Shown in pieces: positions 5,884-5,902 of a DNA stretch of 5,902 nt. Under the pieces are notes generated by a model. The model was not told where the DNA came from and did no database searches. It worked only from the letters and a program-made list of their open reading frames with translations. Both the position numbers and the translations under genes were made by a program. Origin of the DNA: Gammaproteobacteria bacterium (lineage in GTDB: Bacteria > Pseudomonadota > Gammaproteobacteria > UBA9214); the NCBI GenBank assembly GCA_003454335.1, contig DMKK01000290.1, positions 1 through 5,902 on the forward strand, in the 5' to 3' direction. The stretch's first letter is position 1. Each line of letters opens with the position of its first letter.

Positions 5884-5902
5884 TGCCAGTTCCTGGTTAA
5901 TG

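Noticed and set aside
5886..5899. CCAG-TTC-CTGG palindrome after tyrS as a terminator.
   Set aside because: The stem is four bases with a three-base loop and there is no U tract before the window ends.

Overview
The window looks like ordinary chromosomal core sequence from a gammaproteobacterium. Five complete genes fill almost all of it: erpA (+), a citrate synthase (+), anmK (-), a mepM-like M23 endopeptidase (-) and tyrS (+). From memory, the block erpA / anmK / M23 peptidase / tyrS, with anmK and the peptidase opposed to their neighbours, is a known arrangement in Pseudomonas-type genomes. Moderate GC, GTG starts at two genes and a REP-like palindrome (GCGGGC-AA-GCCCGC) fit that broad group. 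The citrate synthase between erpA and anmK is not part of the Pseudomonas arrangement I remember, so a species call is not justified.

Region by region: positions 1-123 hold the erpA control region. A sigma70-type promoter with an extended -10 is overlapped by a 25-bp near-match to the type 1 IscR operator, so erpA is probably controlled by cellular Fe-S status. erpA (124-477) ends in a strong hairpin terminator. A perfect TATAAT lies 28 bases past it, followed by a well-placed Shine-Dalgarno and the GTG start of a 385-residue citrate synthase (607-1764). This enzyme resembles the short cyanobacterial-type citrate synthases rather than the longer GltA of enteric bacteria. A 116-base convergent gap follows, with only a weak hairpin. 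On the minus strand, mepM (4501 to 3089) reads toward anmK (2987 to 1881), with an inverted REP pair (REPIN-like) between them. A 185-base divergent region separates mepM from tyrS (4687-5883), which runs nearly to the end of the window.

How the genes relate: ErpA delivers Fe-S clusters to apoproteins. Citrate synthase feeds the TCA cycle, whose aconitase and succinate dehydrogenase contain Fe-S clusters, but a functional link between the two genes is only conjecture. MepM cuts peptidoglycan crosslinks to allow wall expansion, and AnmK recycles anhydro-MurNAc released by wall turnover, so this pair has a clear common theme. TyrS charges tRNA-Tyr. I found no RNA gene, CRISPR array, insertion sequence, phage gene or convincing new system. 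The points most worth a second look are the IscR operator, the citrate synthase placement and type, and the REPIN-like element.
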